64,000 nucleotides of DNA from Alistipes sp. (GCA_020026415.1 JAHHQL010000005.1:33784-97783), one strand, 5' to 3'. Shown: positions 43,406 to 52,568, counted from the first letter of the stretch. Program-made: numbers and translations. The notes: generated by a model not told the origin, from the letters alone.

Positions 43406-44470
43406 TTACTTTCCGGGTGATGCCGCTTCGGAACCAAAGACTATATAAGAAGCCAATCGCCCGGCTTCTTCCTTGGTTAATATGTCGTCTAAAATTAATT
43501 CTTCAGCGGAACTCCAACCTCCTTTCAACTGTCGTTTTCGTAATAATCTTCTTAAAATGCGTGGCGTGATGTACGGATGGCGTGCCAACTCGTCACGAGG
43601 CGCAAAGTTAATATCAATTTTCCGAATTACATAATAATTTACGGAAATTTGTTTCAAAATCAGCTCATAATTTTGTTCGGTGACCCCTTCGACCTCCCGA
43701 ATCTGTTCTTTTCGGGCAAATCCGCCGAGGCGGTCGCGGTACGCAAGGATGCGCATGACGGTTTTCTCGCCGATACCCTTTATAGAACGCAACGTGGCGG
43801 AATCGGCGGTGTTGATCTCGACGGGCTCTTTCTGCGTGTTGCGGGGTTTCGTGGGAAAGATCACGAACGGTTCGAGAAGCGTGGCCGCCGAATCGCTCAC
43901 CACATAGCATGCGCGCAACTCCTCCATGTCGTAAATCCCGCTCAAGTCCCGCCAACGGATGAGTGCCTCGGCCTGCCGTTTCGAGAGTATGCCCGTGGCT
44001 TTCAGATAGCGGGCACTTACGGTGTCCATCCGAAAAGTCGCAAGCGGAATGACTTTGCGCACGGTGCGGGTGAAGGTTTTGCGCTCGGCAGGTGGGTTTG
44101 CACGGAGACGATATTTTTCGCCGATGCGGATGTAGGGTTTCAGAGCCTGATAGGTCGAATCGTCGATGTGGTAGCACAGGGCGACATCCTCCCGTATGCG
44201 GAACACCTTGCCCGATTCGCGGTATTTCAGAAGACTGACCGCCGTGTGTTTCGGCCAACCCATCGCGCGTAGTTCTTCGTAAGAGACCGTGTTGGGATCG
44301 AAGGGCTGAAGACGGAGGGTGTCCCGCACCTCGTTTTCGCGTTGCAGGTTGCGGGCAGTGTCGGGATCTGCAACGGGGCGGAAGAGTCTGATCCCCAAAA
44401 TGACCAGAAAGGCCAACGGCAGAAAAATCACCGTGGCGCGGATCTCCTGACGGGAGAACGGATTACTCAT
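43406..44470 (-). CDS. Membrane-anchored helix-hairpin-helix protein
   Basis: A 354-residue protein starting at MSNPFSRQE, with one transmembrane helix (about 12-30). Up to four helix-hairpin-helix units follow: NTVSYEELRAMGWPKHTAVS (about 58-77), one near 140-180, INTADSATLRSIKGIGEKTV (about 219-238), and one near 285-340. Such ComEA-like modules bind DNA without sequence specificity. The N-terminal anchor suggests exposure in the periplasm. It overlaps murQ by 8 nt. Its role is unknown: DNA uptake, or a structural protein. Confidence 0.75.
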   Translation of the reverse strand: MSNPFSRQEIRATVIFLPLAFLVILGIRLFRPVADPDTARNLQRENEVRDTLRLQPFDPNTVSYEELRAMGWPKHTAVSLLKYRESGKVFRIREDVALCYHIDDSTYQALKPYIRIGEKYRLRANPPAERKTFTRTVRKVIPLATFRMDTVSARYLKATGILSKRQAEALIRWRDLSGIYDMEELRACYVVSDSAATLLEPFVIFPTKPRNTQKEPVEINTADSATLRSIKGIGEKTVMRILAYRDRLGGFARKEQIREVEGVTEQNYELILKQISVNYYVIRKIDINFAPRDELARHPYITPRILRRLLRKRQLKGGWSSAEELILDDILTKEEAGRLASYIVFGSEAASPGK

Positions 44471-45323
44471 GGTTAAGGCGTTTCGAACGTAATTCGCGGA
44501 GTGCCTCCCGAACCGATCCCTTGCGCAGCAAAAGTGCGCGGGCATCCTCTTCGGAGATCGGTGTGGGGTTGCCTGCCGATTGCTTTTGCAGGCGGAGATC
44601 CTCTTCGAGGATCATGCGTGTGCCGCGTTCGATGAGTTTGTTGTTGGTCAGTTGCATATTGACCATGCGGTTGCCCTCGACACGTCCCAGACGGATCATG
44701 ATGGCGGTGGAGAGCATGTTGAGCATCATCTTTTGCGCCGTACCTGCCTTCATGCGGGTCGATCCCGTCACAAATTCGGGACCCACGACTGCCTCCAAGG
44801 CATATTCGGCCTCGGCAGCGGCGGGGGATTGGGGATTGCAGGTGATGACACCCGTCAGAAGACCTTCGCGGCGTGCGCGACGGATCCCGCCGATGACATA
44901 GGGCGTTGTGCCCGATGCGGCGACACCGATCAGAATATCGTCCGAGGCGGGGTTGTACTTGGCCATATCGCGCCATGCCCCCTCTTCGTCGTCCTCGGCA
45001 TGTTCCACGGCACGGCGCAATGCACCGTCACCTCCGGCAATGAGTCCGATCACGCGGTCGAACCCCACCCCGAACGTGGGCGGCAGTTCCGACGCGTCCG
45101 TCACGGCCAGTCGGCCGCTCGTTCCCGCACCGATGTAAAACATACGGGCACCGCGCATCATCCGTTCGACGACACGCTCGACCAGAATCTCCAACGTGGG
45201 GATGACCTTTCGGACGGCTTCGTGAACGGTGGCATCCTCGCGGTTGATGCCCTCCAAAATGTCGCGGACCGACATGCGGCCCAAATCCGAATATAACGAA
45301 TCTTGTTCGGTGACTTTACGCAT
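44463..45323 (-). CDS. murQ: N-acetylmuramic acid 6-phosphate etherase
   Basis: A 286-residue SIS-domain lyase that removes D-lactate from MurNAc-6-phosphate, giving GlcNAc-6-phosphate for recycling of the cell wall. YIGAGTSGRLAVTDASELPP (about 62-81) holds the sugar-phosphate loop and the catalytic Glu; the AEDD Glu is also present near 110. The length is slightly short of E. coli MurQ (298). It overlaps the upstream kinase by 8 nt and the HhH gene by 8 nt, so all three are coupled. Confidence 0.94.
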   Translation of the reverse strand: MRKVTEQDSLYSDLGRMSVRDILEGINREDATVHEAVRKVIPTLEILVERVVERMMRGARMFYIGAGTSGRLAVTDASELPPTFGVGFDRVIGLIAGGDGALRRAVEHAEDDEEGAWRDMAKYNPASDDILIGVAASGTTPYVIGGIRRARREGLLTGVITCNPQSPAAAEAEYALEAVVGPEFVTGSTRMKAGTAQKMMLNMLSTAIMIRLGRVEGNRMVNMQLTNNKLIERGTRMILEEDLRLQKQSAGNPTPISEEDARALLLRKGSVREALRELRSKRLNHE

Positions 45324-46140
45324 CTTTTCGGTGGTAACTCAAAAGTCCTTCATCGGGTGAAGCGACTATTTTATCAATGATGAAACCTTCCTTGAGGAGT
45401 GCTTCACGCAGAAATTCATCAAAATTGGCGGCGATGCTTCCGACGCACGCCACGCGCTTTTGGGCGGGGTAGCGGTTGAGGTTCAGACGTGCAAATTCGC
45501 GGAAACACTCGACGACCATCTCGCGGATCGGCTCGCAATCGGTATGGCGCAGGATAAACGGGGCAAGTGACCCCAAGAAACGGTTTGCACCTTCCTCACG
45601 ATAGACATGGCGGATCAATTCCTCGTAGTTCATGCCCGTTTCGGCCAGCAATTCGCGGTGGAGCGGAATACGCCCCTTGAATACGCCGTTGATGAGGTTG
45701 CGACCCAGAACGGCACCGCTGCCCTCATCGCCGAGGATATAACCCAGCGGCGGCACATTCTCGATGACCTGACCGCCCTTGCAGTAGCAGGAGTTCGACC
45801 CCGTACCGAGGATGCAGGCAATGCCCTCCCCGTGGCCGAACAAGGCACGGGCGGCACCCGTCAGATCGGATTCCGCCTCGACTTCGGGCGTGTGGAAGTG
45901 ATGGCTCAGCAGGCGGATCATCGTCTGCTGCGATTTCGGGAAATGCGAACCGCAACCGGCTCCGTAGAACCAGACCTTTTCGGCCTCACCCCATGCGGGA
46001 AGCATACGGAGTGTTGCGACAATCGTCTCTTCGGTTTGTTGTACGGCATTGATGCCCCGTGTACGGAATCGGCGCACTTCCCCCTTTTCGACCGCCATCC
46101 ACGAGCATTTGGTTGAGCCGCTGTCTGCTATGATAATCAT
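45316..46140 (-). CDS. BadF/BadG-type N-acetylhexosamine kinase (MurK-like)
   Basis: A 274-residue ASKHA-fold kinase. The phosphate-1 loop is ADSGSTKCSWMAVE (about 4-17), followed by DLTGAARALFG (about 97-107), ILGTGSNSCYC (about 113-123) and LGDEGSGAVLGR (about 135-146). It probably phosphorylates GlcNAc or MurNAc salvaged from peptidoglycan. The direct overlap with murQ supports MurNAc/GlcNAc kinase in wall recycling. Exact sugar preference cannot be read from sequence. Confidence 0.85.
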   Translation of the reverse strand: MIIIADSGSTKCSWMAVEKGEVRRFRTRGINAVQQTEETIVATLRMLPAWGEAEKVWFYGAGCGSHFPKSQQTMIRLLSHHFHTPEVEAESDLTGAARALFGHGEGIACILGTGSNSCYCKGGQVIENVPPLGYILGDEGSGAVLGRNLINGVFKGRIPLHRELLAETGMNYEELIRHVYREEGANRFLGSLAPFILRHTDCEPIREMVVECFREFARLNLNRYPAQKRVACVGSIAANFDEFLREALLKEGFIIDKIVASPDEGLLSYHRKDA

Positions 46141-46195
46141 ATTTCAAATTTAAGGATTTATCCTCGGAAAAGAAAATTTTTTGTCGTGATTTTTT

Positions 46196-48082
46196 CTATC
46201 GGAACCACATGGTTTCGGGTCGGGCGGGTCGGTAGCGGAATTGTTCGAGGCGCGTGCCGTTCGAGACGCGCAGGTAATCCGAACCGAGCCAGCCGCCTTT
46301 GCCGACGGCGAATCCCAGTTGGATCTGCACCTCACTGAAAATCAGACGTTCGTTTTTCAGACGCAGACCGATGCCGAACGACGAGTAGAACGGGTTCTTG
46401 AAGATATTGCCCGAACGGCCGAGTGTGCCGAAATCGGCAAATCCGAAAAATGCAAAACGGAAACCGAGCGGCTGGATCGGGGTGAACATGACGGTCTCGG
46501 TGTTCAGAGCCAGTCGTGTCGTGCCGAAGACATACTCGTCGAGTGCCCTCAGTCCGTTGTTTTTCGTGTAGCGCAGATGCTCGTTGTTGCCTTTCAGACG
46601 ATTCCAACCTTGGGTGTAGTTGAGTTTGAAGAACTGACGGATGCGGTTGCGGCGGAAATCCAGCAGGTTGGAGAACCAGATGAAGTCGATGTCGAACTGG
46701 CTCTGCTCCCAACTGCCCGTATGGCCGTTGATGTAACTGCCGAGCGATATGTCGCCCATGACATAACCCCACGGTCGGAACAGACCTCGATTGAGTTTCA
46801 GACCGAGGTAGAAGGCATTGTTAAATTCACGCCACGAATAACCGCCCGTAAATTCGGCCTTATAACCCGTGGCAAGATACTCCTTGATGCCGAATCCGTA
46901 GATCATGCTCGTCGAAAGGAATCGTTCGCGATAGATACCGACACCGAACAAAAGATCGTCGTGTTTGTGGAACGAGGGGTTGTAGTCGGGCGTAACCTGC
47001 GGACGCAGACCGAATCGTTCGCTGTTGTAACGAGCCGTGAAAAAGATGCTGGCATTCAGCACGGGAATGAATTGCGAATAACCTCCCCAGACATCGAAAT
47101 TACGCGCTTTCATCAGATCCGTGGAGTCTTGTTCCAAGATAAGGTATTTCGACTGGATATTCGTGAAGGACGCACCCAATTCGTAGTCGGTGGATTTGAG
47201 GAAGGGTTTTTGTACGCCGGTGTGGAATTTCTCCTCGAAAAAGCAACGGCCGCCTTCGATCGTCGAAGAGAAGAACGAACCCAAGACGTTGGGCATGTGG
47301 TATGCCACGCTGTTACCGCCGTAGGAAAAATCGTCGCGGCTGAAACTCGTCTTGACCTTGAGTTTGTTGCCCGAACCGAAAATGTTGCCGTCGTAAATGC
47401 CCGCCTCGACTCGTTTTTCGCTTTTGAGGTTTATGTCAAGGCTTATCGTCCAACTGTCGCGTGTCTTGAGGATCAAGTCCACGCAATCGGGATTCAGCGA
47501 GTCGGGAATGATCTTGACGTCGGTGCTGTAAATATAAGGACGTGAACGCAGCAGTTGTTGGGTATGTACGATGAGTTCGGGGTTGAGTTGGTCACCCGTA
47601 TGGAAGAGCAGGTCGCGGCGGATGATCTTTTCGCGTGTCATGACGTGCAGACGGTTACTCGTGCGCTGAATCCATCCGTCGGGCTCGTTGAACACATTCT
47701 CTTGAATGATGGTGATCGAATTGATCGTCTTGCCGGCGTAGGGACGCAGCAATTCGTTCTCATCAATGACGCGGCCGTCGCTTTCGTCCTCGTTGCGGGT
47801 GTCGATGAAGAGCAGTTTGTAGAGCAGGCGCGGCAGGGCGCGGCGTTTCGATTTTGATGCGATGCTGTCGTACAGGCGGCGGTTCGAATGGGTGATGTGG
47901 GTGTCGAGCGAATCGCTTTCGGGGTTGATGTGAACCGTATCGCCCCGCATCAGAGGTGTGGGGCCGGTATGAAGCAGGCAGTTCGCCGAAGAGGCAGGCA
48001 TGGGCGCAGGTCGGGGAACGAGCCCCGCAAAAGCCGGGCAGGACAATACGACAAACAGAATGATACCCATTAACCGAAACAT
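46196..48082 (-). CDS. Omp85-like outer-membrane protein (POTRA plus beta-barrel)
   Basis: A 628-residue exported protein with a signal peptide (cleavage near AFA|G). A TTG start at 48088 is in frame but lies in the TACCTTTG promoter-like element, so the ATG at 48082 is preferred. After a linker, a POTRA-like segment (about 110-200; INSITIIQENVFNEPDG through VDLILKTRDSWTIS) precedes a long barrel (about 210-628), which resembles the surface-antigen domain of BamA/TamA. Its length and single visible POTRA suggest a reduced Omp85 protein. It may insert proteins or lipids in the outer membrane. Confidence 0.7.
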   Translation of the reverse strand: MFRLMGIILFVVLSCPAFAGLVPRPAPMPASSANCLLHTGPTPLMRGDTVHINPESDSLDTHITHSNRRLYDSIASKSKRRALPRLLYKLLFIDTRNEDESDGRVIDENELLRPYAGKTINSITIIQENVFNEPDGWIQRTSNRLHVMTREKIIRRDLLFHTGDQLNPELIVHTQQLLRSRPYIYSTDVKIIPDSLNPDCVDLILKTRDSWTISLDINLKSEKRVEAGIYDGNIFGSGNKLKVKTSFSRDDFSYGGNSVAYHMPNVLGSFFSSTIEGGRCFFEEKFHTGVQKPFLKSTDYELGASFTNIQSKYLILEQDSTDLMKARNFDVWGGYSQFIPVLNASIFFTARYNSERFGLRPQVTPDYNPSFHKHDDLLFGVGIYRERFLSTSMIYGFGIKEYLATGYKAEFTGGYSWREFNNAFYLGLKLNRGLFRPWGYVMGDISLGSYINGHTGSWEQSQFDIDFIWFSNLLDFRRNRIRQFFKLNYTQGWNRLKGNNEHLRYTKNNGLRALDEYVFGTTRLALNTETVMFTPIQPLGFRFAFFGFADFGTLGRSGNIFKNPFYSSFGIGLRLKNERLIFSEVQIQLGFAVGKGGWLGSDYLRVSNGTRLEQFRYRPARPETMWFR

Positions 48083-48556
48083 ATTCAAAGGTACGCAATT
48101 TTTTGTATTTAATTTTCCCCGTACGCTCTTTTTTTTGATATTTTGACGATCGGAAAAGACAAAAAAGAGAGTGACCCGTCGGGATCACTCTCTTTTCGTA
48201 TCAATTGAATTTGTTTTGTCGTGGGGGCGTGACGACCGCATTCTCCCCGTGATGCGCTTTTCAAAATGGAGGGCGGTTGCAACGAGTGTTTGTTTCTCGT
48301 CACGTGCCTCCTTCCTTTAAGCGGGACTCTGCACCCGTGTCCGGTTCATGCGTTGCGTCTTTATGCGGCGGGCATCTTGCGTCTGAAGCACCTTCGCTTT
48401 CCCTTCGGGTATTACCTGCGCCTCCGGTCGTTGCTCGATTCTTCAGGCCTTTTCTTGCCTTATTCGCCTTCGTTTCTTGCTTCGCACATTGCCTTTCTTC
48501 TCCTTCGCCCCTTGCTTGCCTTTTCGTTTTTCGCTTGCCGTTTGAATAGCCCCTCG
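48083..48556. other. Non-coding, strand-biased region between Omp85-like and DksA-like genes
   Basis: Holds a terminator for minus transcripts (48161-48196) and, from about 48197 to 48556, a stretch that is purine-rich on the minus strand. Its left part (about 48440-48545) repeats words such as GGCAAGC, GGCAA and GCGAA. Frames here code for low-complexity peptides with no family. The minus transcript from the DksA-like gene would run through it to the terminator, giving a long 3' UTR or an sRNA. Confidence 0.55.
48161..48196 (-). terminator. Terminator for the minus transcript after the DksA-like gene
   Basis: An inverted repeat with one bulge (gagagtga...tcactctc core) whose minus-strand product is followed by CTTTTTTG. 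It lies about 360 nt after the DksA-like stop. Confidence 0.8.
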
Positions 48557-48937
48557 TTAGATGCGGCCTTCCTTGGCTTCGATGCACTCGGTGGCATGGG
48601 GCACCTTCATCAGACGCTCCTTGGGAATCAGTTTGCCGGTGGTCTTGCAGATGCCGTAGGTCTTGTTCTCAATGCGGACAAGTGCCATCTCAAGATTGCG
48701 GATGAACTTCATCTGGTGTGCAGCCAGACGTCCTGTCTCTTCCTTCGAAAGAGTGGCGGCTCCCTCCTCCAAAACTTTGAACGTGGGCGACGTGTCCTCC
48801 GTGTCGTTATCGGCGGTATGGGTAATCGTCGATCTCAACAGTTCGTAATCTTCGCGTGCGTTCTTCAACTTCTGTAATATCAACTGTTTGAACTCTTCGA
48901 GTTCGGCATCGCTGTATCTTGTTTTCTCTACTGCCAT
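48557..48937 (-). CDS. DksA/TraR-family regulator, zinc-finger variant
   Basis: A 126-residue DksA-like protein. A coiled coil (about 5-85) is followed by the C-terminal globular part IENKTYGICKTTGKLIPKER. Of the four Zn cysteines, only two remain: Cys-Lys-Thr-Thr and Cys-Ile-Glu-Ala, so the second and fourth are Thr and Ala. That pattern is like zinc-independent DksA forms. Family members bind RNA polymerase through the secondary channel and work with ppGpp. It is downstream of ileS, as is usual in Bacteroidota. Confidence 0.85.
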   Translation of the reverse strand: MAVEKTRYSDAELEEFKQLILQKLKNAREDYELLRSTITHTADNDTEDTSPTFKVLEEGAATLSKEETGRLAAHQMKFIRNLEMALVRIENKTYGICKTTGKLIPKERLMKVPHATECIEAKEGRI

Positions 48938-49019
48938 AACTGTGTCGTATTTAATTGTTATTGGTAAAATTAAAAAATAGTTACGACAATACCAAATAAA
49001 TCGAAATTTATTTTTGCGA

Positions 49020-52000
49020 TTACAACTTCGTCACTGCGATGCGCAACGGCTCTTCGTCAATCTCCGAATCGACCACAAACTGACCCTTCGGTTCGGCTTC
49101 GGCCTTGACCTCTGCGGCAAGGGTCTGCTGACCGATGTAGGCGGCGTATTTGTCGATTGCGGGCTTAACCAGATCCTTGGCTTCGATCTCGACCTTGATC
49201 TTGTCCGTAACCTCGAATCCCGAATCCTTACGGATATTCTGAATACGGTTGATCAATTCTCGTGCCACACCCTCCATCTTCAACTCGTCGGTGAGCGTGA
49301 TGTCGAGCGCAACGGTCAATTTGCCTTCCGAAGCAACCAGCCATCCGGGCATATCCTCCGAAGTGATCTCGAAGTCGGCGGGAGTTACGGTGATCTTGTC
49401 GCCGTCGATGTCCAGCGTGGTCTCGGCTGCGGCCTCGATCCGGGCGATCTGTTCCTGCGTGAACTGCGCGGTCAGAGTGGCGATCTTCTTCATGTACTTG
49501 CCGTAACGCGGGCCCAGTGTCTTGAAGTTGGGCTTGATGCGCTTGGTGATGACACCCGTCGTCTCGCGGATCAGCTCGATCTCCTTGACGTTCACTTCAT
49601 TCATGACCAGATCCTTGATGGCTGCGATCTGATGCTCCATATCGGGATCCAGTACGGGAATCATGATCTTCGTCAGCGGCTGTCGTACCTTGATCGACAC
49701 CTTACGACGCAGGGCGAGTACCATCGACGAGAGATCCTGTGCCAACTGCATACGCTCCTCAAGGCTTGGTTCGATGTATTTCTCATCGGCTTTCGGGAAG
49801 TCGGACAGGTGTACCGACGATTCGGTGTGACGACCGCTCATGGCGTTCAGATCCGAGAAAATACGGTCGGAGATGAACGGTGCGAACGGAGCCGACAACA
49901 TGGCGACGGTCTCCAGACAGGTGTAAAGCGTCTGGTAGGCGGCCAGTTTGTCATCGGTCATGCCGCCTCCCCAGAAACGCTTGCGGTTCAGGCGAACATA
50001 CCAGTTCGAGAGATTCTCTCCGACGAAATCCTGAATGGCACGTGCGGCGGGCGTGGGATCGTAGTCGTTCAGACGCTCCGTGACGGTCTTCACGAGGGTG
50101 TTCAGCAACGAGATGATCCAGCGGTCTATTTCGGGACGCTGCTCCATGGGGATTTCGGGTTCTTTACCCGTGAATCCGTCCACGTTGGCATACAGCGCGA
50201 AGAACGAATAGGTGTTGTAGAGCGTACCGAAGTATTTGCGGCGTACTTCATCGACACCTTCCTCGTCGAATTTGAGGTTGTCCCAAGGCTGCGAGTTGGA
50301 GATCATGTACCAACGGGTGGCATCGGGACCATAGGTGGCCAGTACCTTGAACGGATCGACGGCATTGCCCAGACGTTTCGACATCTTGTTGCCGTTCTTG
50401 TCGAGCACCAGACCGTTCGAGATGATATTCTTGAATGCCACCGAGTCGAACAACATCGTGGCAATGGCGTGCAGCGTGAAGAACCATCCGCGCGTCTGAT
50501 CGACACCCTCGGCGATGAAGTCGGCGGGGTAGATGGTCTTGAACTCCTCCTTGTACTCGAACGGATAGTGGTTCTGGGCGTAAGGCATGGCACCCGAATC
50601 GAACCAGACGTCGATCAGGTCGGCCTCACGACGCATCGGCTCACCCTTCTTCGAGAGGATGATGATCGAATCAACGTAGGGACGGTGCAGGTCGATGTTG
50701 TCGGTCGAGTAGTTCTCCTTCGACATATCACCCACCTTGAAATTCTTGTAGGGGTTCTCCTTCATCAGACCGGCGGCAACCGACTTGTCGATCTCCGCGA
50801 TCAACTCCTCGATCGAACCGATGCAGCGCATTTCCGAGTAGTCCTCCGTAGCCCAGATGGGGAGCGGCGTACCCCAGAAACGCGAACGCGACAGGTTCCA
50901 ATCGACCAGACCCTCCAGCCATTTGCCGAAACGCCCCGAACCCGTCGATTCGGGTTTCCAGTGGATCGTCTTGTTCAACTCGATCATGCGGTCGCGCAGT
51001 GCGGTGGTCTTGATGAACCACGAATCGAGCGGGTAGTAGAGGATGGGTTTGTCGGTACGCCAGCAGTGGGGATAGTTGTGGGTATGTTTCTCGATTTTGA
51101 AGACCTTGTTCTCGGCCTTCAGGGCAACCGAAAGATCAATGTCGAGCGTGGTGTCGTCGGCGGTGAGTTCGGGATCGTAGGCGTTCTTCACGTAGCGGCC
51201 TGCATACTCTCCGTAGGCCTCGACATTCACGTTGTTGGCCACAAATTCGGGATCGAGATCCTCCAAGAGGAAGAAACGACCCTTCTTATCGACCATCGGC
51301 TGGTTCTTGCCGGCACGATCGACCATGAACATCGGCGCGATGCCTGCGATCTTGGCGACGCGGTCATCGTCGGCACCGAACGTGGGGGCGATGTGTACGA
51401 TACCCGTACCGTCCGAAGTGGTTACATAGTCACCCGAAATCACGCGGAAGGCATCTCCCATCGGCTTCACCCACGGCATGAGTTGTTCGTAGCGGATATC
51501 GACCAGTTCCGAACCCTTCCAGTGTTCGTCCGTAAGTTCGAACTTGCCCTCCATCTTCTTTCCGAAGTACGACGGCACAAGATCCTTGGCCATGATGATC
51601 GTCTGAGGAATGTCGGTGTAGGGATTGTGACATTTGATCTTTACGTATTCGATGTTGGGGCCCACGGCCAGTGCGGTGTTCGAGGGGAGCGTCCACGGTG
51701 TGGTCGTCCATGCAAGGAAGTAGAGGTCGCCCTCCACGTTGTGGAACAACTTCTCGCTCGTCTCGTTGTGGATGATGCGGAACTGCGCCGTGCAGGTCGT
51801 GTCTTTCACGTCGCGGTAGCATCCCGGCTGGTTCAACTCGTGGGTCGAAAGTCCCGTACCTGCGGCAGGCGAGTAGGGCTGGATGGTGTAACCCTTATAG
51901 AGCAGACCCTTGTCGTAGAGTTGCTTCAAAAGCCACCACAGCGTCTCGATGTATTTGTTGTCGTAGGTGATGTAGGGGTCGTCCATATTGACCCAGTAAC

Positions 52001-52415
52001 CCATCTTGCGGGTCATGTCCTGCCAAATGTCGGTAAACTCCATCACGGCTTTGCGACAGGTGCGGTTGTACTCCTCGATCGTGATCGTTTTGCCAATGTC
52101 CTCCTTGGTGATGCCGAGTTTCTTCTCGACACCCAACTCCACGGGAAGTCCGTGCGTATCCCAACCCGCCTTGCGGTGTACGCGGAAACCGCTCTGGGTC
52201 TTGTAACGGCAGATCACATCCTTGATGGTACGTGCCATGACGTGGTGAATGCCGGGAAGTCCGTTCGCCGAGGGAGGACCCTCGAAGAAGACAAATGAGG
52301 GATGACCCTCACGGGTAGTGATGCTCTTGTGGAACGTGTCGTCCTTGTCCCACTTTTCCAGCACGTCGGCTGCAATACCGGCCAAGTCGAGGCCTTTGTA
52401 TTCGTTGAATTTCAT
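49020..52415 (-). CDS. ileS: Isoleucyl-tRNA synthetase, IleRS2 type with altered HIGH motif
   Basis: A 1131-residue class I synthetase. The start MKFNEYKGL follows a -7 element at 52449-52456, so the longer frame is excluded. Length and sequence suggest the eukaryote-like, mupirocin-resistant IleRS2 class. The class I signature, normally HIGH, reads GIHH (residues 55-58) in NGLPGIHHVMART, while KMSKR is intact near 607. The editing domain lies about 200-400 and the anticodon domain in the last 400 residues. The unusual GXHH order is reported to raise mupirocin resistance further. valS in this window keeps canonical HMGH. Confidence 0.95.
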   Translation of the reverse strand: MKFNEYKGLDLAGIAADVLEKWDKDDTFHKSITTREGHPSFVFFEGPPSANGLPGIHHVMARTIKDVICRYKTQSGFRVHRKAGWDTHGLPVELGVEKKLGITKEDIGKTITIEEYNRTCRKAVMEFTDIWQDMTRKMGYWVNMDDPYITYDNKYIETLWWLLKQLYDKGLLYKGYTIQPYSPAAGTGLSTHELNQPGCYRDVKDTTCTAQFRIIHNETSEKLFHNVEGDLYFLAWTTTPWTLPSNTALAVGPNIEYVKIKCHNPYTDIPQTIIMAKDLVPSYFGKKMEGKFELTDEHWKGSELVDIRYEQLMPWVKPMGDAFRVISGDYVTTSDGTGIVHIAPTFGADDDRVAKIAGIAPMFMVDRAGKNQPMVDKKGRFFLLEDLDPEFVANNVNVEAYGEYAGRYVKNAYDPELTADDTTLDIDLSVALKAENKVFKIEKHTHNYPHCWRTDKPILYYPLDSWFIKTTALRDRMIELNKTIHWKPESTGSGRFGKWLEGLVDWNLSRSRFWGTPLPIWATEDYSEMRCIGSIEELIAEIDKSVAAGLMKENPYKNFKVGDMSKENYSTDNIDLHRPYVDSIIILSKKGEPMRREADLIDVWFDSGAMPYAQNHYPFEYKEEFKTIYPADFIAEGVDQTRGWFFTLHAIATMLFDSVAFKNIISNGLVLDKNGNKMSKRLGNAVDPFKVLATYGPDATRWYMISNSQPWDNLKFDEEGVDEVRRKYFGTLYNTYSFFALYANVDGFTGKEPEIPMEQRPEIDRWIISLLNTLVKTVTERLNDYDPTPAARAIQDFVGENLSNWYVRLNRKRFWGGGMTDDKLAAYQTLYTCLETVAMLSAPFAPFISDRIFSDLNAMSGRHTESSVHLSDFPKADEKYIEPSLEERMQLAQDLSSMVLALRRKVSIKVRQPLTKIMIPVLDPDMEHQIAAIKDLVMNEVNVKEIELIRETTGVITKRIKPNFKTLGPRYGKYMKKIATLTAQFTQEQIARIEAAAETTLDIDGDKITVTPADFEITSEDMPGWLVASEGKLTVALDITLTDELKMEGVARELINRIQNIRKDSGFEVTDKIKVEIEAKDLVKPAIDKYAAYIGQQTLAAEVKAEAEPKGQFVVDSEIDEEPLRIAVTKL

Positions 52416-52448
52416 ATTGTGATGTGTAACGTAATTTCCTATAACACG

Positions 52449-52481
52449 CAAAGATAGAAAAAAAATTACAAAAACTGCAAA
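52449..52481 (-). promoter_or_regulatory. Bacteroidetes-type promoter for ileS
   Basis: On the minus strand, -7 TATCTTTG (52449-52456) and -33 TTTG (52478-52481) are 21 nt apart. It supports the ileS start at 52415. Confidence 0.5.
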
Positions 52482-52522
52482 TTTTTTGGCCATCCGACGG
52501 GGTAAAACCGACTGCGGAGAAT

Positions 52523-52568
52523 AAAAAAACGGGCGGAAATCCTTTTTGTGATGAGGATTTCCGCCCGT
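52523..52568 (-). terminator. Terminator after the MsbA-like gene
   Basis: A perfect 14-bp stem (52529-52542 with 52555-52568), 12-nt loop, followed on the minus strand by a seven-T run. Confidence 0.85.

Noticed and set aside
48266..48877. A 203-codon plus-strand frame opposite the DksA-like gene and its 3' region
   Set aside because: The first half is a Leu/Phe/Ser-rich translation of the pyrimidine-rich strand and the second half is the DksA-like gene read backwards.
49014..52298. A 1094-codon open frame on the plus strand opposite ileS
   Set aside because: It is the shadow of ileS. GC3-rich codons leave few stops on the antisense strand, and the translation is rich in Arg, His, Val and Leu without any family motif.
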